From NCBI RefSeq assembly GCF_025660475.1, contig NZ_JAOUSF010000005.1, forward strand, positions 62,001 to 126,000: 64,000 nucleotides of DNA, written 5' to 3'. The notes below the pieces were generated by a model. It saw only the letters and a list, made by a program, of their open reading frames with translations, did no database searches and was not told where the DNA came from. The translations under genes were made by a program, and so were the position numbers. The DNA is from Perspicuibacillus lycopersici (GTDB lineage Bacteria > Bacillota > Bacilli > Bacillales > Caldibacillaceae). Shown one piece after another: positions 62,711-64,000 of this stretch; the first letter of the stretch is position 1, and each line of letters begins with the position of its first letter.

Positions 62711-63352
62711 TTAGGGCAACACATAAAATAAAATGCAGAAAAAGTGAGCGGTAGTACCGGCGATAACGAATAGATGCCAAATCATATGGTGGTATTTAAA
62801 GCCACGCCACACATAAAATACTGCACCAATAGTATAAAATATACCCCCTAATACGAGGAGAACAATACCGTTAATACTTAAATTATCAATAATTTGACTC
62901 CAGCCTATACAGACCATCCACCCCATTACGACATAAAGTATTGTGGAGGTAAAAATATATTTTTTTACAAAAAAGGATTTAAAAACAATTCCACCTATTG
63001 CCAGTCCCCAAACAATACCAAACAATGTCCAGCCTAATGCCCCTTTAATTAAAAAGAACGTTATTGGTGTATAGGTGCCAGCGATAAATAAATAGATTGA
63101 CGAATGGTCGAAGATTTCAAATAAATCCTTTGCCTTGCCATGTGGGAGTGCATGAACGAGAGTGGAAGCCATGTATAAAATAAACATTGTGGAGCCAAAA
63201 ATAGTGAAACTTACGACATGCCATGCCGATCCGTAAAGGGATGCATAAACAATTAAAATTACTAAGCCTGCAAGACTTAACATTGCACCAATACCATGGG
63301 TAATGGCGTTTGCTATTTCCTCGCCCTTTGAAAACGTATGTGTATTTGCCAA
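62711..63352 (-). CDS. Hemolysin III family (YqfA/TrhA-like) membrane protein
   Basis: A 213-residue, seven-helix protein of the PAQR/hemolysin III group. Conserved: EIANAITHGIGAMLSLAGL, STLVHALPHGKAKDLFEIFDHSSIYLFIAGTYTP and MIWHLFVIAGTTAHFF, with the histidines and Ser/Asp that make the metal site. TTG start 63350-63352 was preferred (9 nt after GAGG); the ATG at 63361 abuts GAGG. Homologues affect membrane fluidity rather than acting as toxins. Confidence 0.9.
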   Translation of the reverse strand: MANTHTFSKGEEIANAITHGIGAMLSLAGLVILIVYASLYGSAWHVVSFTIFGSTMFILYMASTLVHALPHGKAKDLFEIFDHSSIYLFIAGTYTPITFFLIKGALGWTLFGIVWGLAIGGIVFKSFFVKKYIFTSTILYVVMGWMVCIGWSQIIDNLSINGIVLLVLGGIFYTIGAVFYVWRGFKYHHMIWHLFVIAGTTAHFFCILFYVLP

Positions 63353-63389
63353 TAATATCATCCTCTATTTCTATTTAAATTACTAAAAT

Positions 63390-63800
63390 TTACTCATTTG
63401 GAGCTACTAGCTCGACTTTTATTCTATCAGGATCCTCAAAAAACACTGCATAATGATGTTTCCCACCAGCGAATGGATGGTTATCGGCATAGAGAATTGG
63501 AATCCTTTTTTCTTTTAATTGCGCCGTCAGTTGATCGACATGTTCTCGAGAGCTTGCGTAAAATGCCAAATGATTAAGTCCTGTACGGCGCCTATGGTAC
63601 GGAACATCCAAATAGCGTGCTTCTGTTTCTACAAAAACAATATAGGAATCTGCTAATTTCCAGCTTCTCCCTTTCTCCCATTGTTGAAAAAGGATATATC
63701 CTAGCTCCTCAAGTAGCCATCCCCAAAACGCTGTTGATTTATTAATATCAGATACATTTATTTCGATATGATGGATTAAACCGCGAATATTCTCTCCCAT
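63390..63800 (-). CDS. VOC-family glyoxalase-fold protein
   Basis: A 136-residue VOC protein: LIHHIEINVSDINKSTAFW, GLNHLAFYASS, VFFEDPDRIKVELVAP. Resembles glyoxalase/fosfomycin-resistance-like members but key metal residues are not decisive by eye, so no substrate is assigned. GGAGAAAT precedes the ATG. 29 bp upstream of the hemolysin III gene on the same strand. Confidence 0.88.
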   Translation of the reverse strand: MGENIRGLIHHIEINVSDINKSTAFWGWLLEELGYILFQQWEKGRSWKLADSYIVFVETEARYLDVPYHRRRTGLNHLAFYASSREHVDQLTAQLKEKRIPILYADNHPFAGGKHHYAVFFEDPDRIKVELVAPNE

Positions 63801-63862
63801 TATTTCTCCTAAATATATATTGTATTTTCTGAAGTTAATATAAACTCCGACAAATTATTTTA

Positions 63863-64000
63863 TTAGTTATCCGATAAGCTGATTCCATATTCTGCTTCTA
63901 TTTTTTTGTATATCTCTTTTAATTTCGGCTTTTTCGCAATGATGCTACGTACATTATACGATAGATTGATCACTTCACTATTTTGCTGATTCTCTGGTAA
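63863..64000 (-). CDS. C-terminal end of an unrecognised CDS (cut by window edge)
   Basis: An open frame from the right edge reads LPENQQNSEVINLSYNVRSI, then a Lys/Glu-rich helix and a short tail (GISLSDN) before TAA at 63863-63865. Only 45 residues are visible, so no function is assigned. Called coding because the frame stays open to the edge and amino acid use is normal. Confidence 0.55.
   Translation of the reverse strand, partial: LPENQQNSEVINLSYNVRSIIAKKPKLKEIYKKIEAEYGISLSDN

Overview
The window looks like chromosomal DNA of a low-GC, spore-forming member of the Bacillaceae (Bacillus/Oceanobacillus-like). The reasons are strong AGGAGG ribosome binding sites with frequent TTG/GTG starts, Firmicute-type control elements (a CIRCE operator, a CtsR box, a T-box leader, intrinsic terminators with U-tracts), LtaS-type lipoteichoic acid synthesis, a 3-sulfolactate (spore solute) gene set, and GAGGCTGGGACA-type dispersed repeats known from this group. 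The genus cannot be fixed from the sequence alone. I see no prophage, insertion sequence, CRISPR array or rRNA.

Layout. 1-6.5 kb: a truncated nucleotidyltransferase, htpG behind a perfect CIRCE, a PAP2 phosphatase, a TauE/SafE permease, a small acidic protein and an MFS transporter. 6.7-11.3 kb: a sulfur cluster comA / histidine phosphatase / cysH / sat / cysC plus a YitT-family membrane protein. It resembles the B. subtilis yit sulfolactate locus, but the usual ComB phosphatase gene is absent and a histidine phosphatase sits in its place. 11.6-18 kb: small genes, the 5-oxoprolinase operon pxpB-pxpA-pxpC and an LtaS-type enzyme. 18.4-20.4 kb: an MHYT-PAS-PAS-GGDEF protein. 20.5-22.7 kb: an ABC-F ribosome-protection-type gene preceded by a leader that looks like a complete ribosome-mediated attenuator. 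22.8-30 kb: small enzymes, a tiny membrane peptide, a MurG homologue, proS with a proline T-box, a toroid-repeat protein and an AraC/GyrI regulator. 30.1-34.8 kb: a phosphonate/phosphite-type ABC transporter in which two near-identical substrate-binding lipoproteins flank the permease and ATPase genes. 35.5-44 kb: hydrolases, an AadK-like enzyme, a GDPD lipoprotein apparently starting at ATT, iadA, a HAD phosphatase, a peptidase E, an epimerase pseudogene, repeats and an MFS transporter. 44.2-46.8 kb: clpB under a CtsR box but broken by one in-frame TAA. 46.9-55 kb: a VOC protein, a nucleoside hydrolase, a PTS-IIC-like permease, a TctBAC transporter, a cupin behind a sigma-K-like promoter, and an APH-like kinase. 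55.7-58.3 kb: an HD-GYP membrane protein, a 23-residue Lys-rich CWWC peptide and a membrane zinc protease with an N-terminal PqqD-like domain. 58.4-64 kb: tRNA-Ala, a Nudix hydrolase, a BASS transporter, a CrtQ-like glycosyltransferase with a PlsY-like acyltransferase, a hemolysin III protein, a VOC protein and a truncated CDS.

How the genes work together. The sulfur cluster can be read as a self-contained route: sulfate to APS (Sat), optionally PAPS (CysC), to sulfite (CysH), then sulfite plus PEP to phosphosulfolactate (ComA), then sulfolactate (the histidine phosphatase, inferred), with membrane proteins for export nearby. The two heat-shock chaperone genes carry the two classical Firmicute heat-shock operators. 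The most likely undescribed system is the peptide at 56888-56959 with the PqqD-like/M50 membrane protease at 57111-58304, which has the look of a minimal modified-peptide (RiPP) locus. The ABC-F attenuator is the best-supported new regulatory element.
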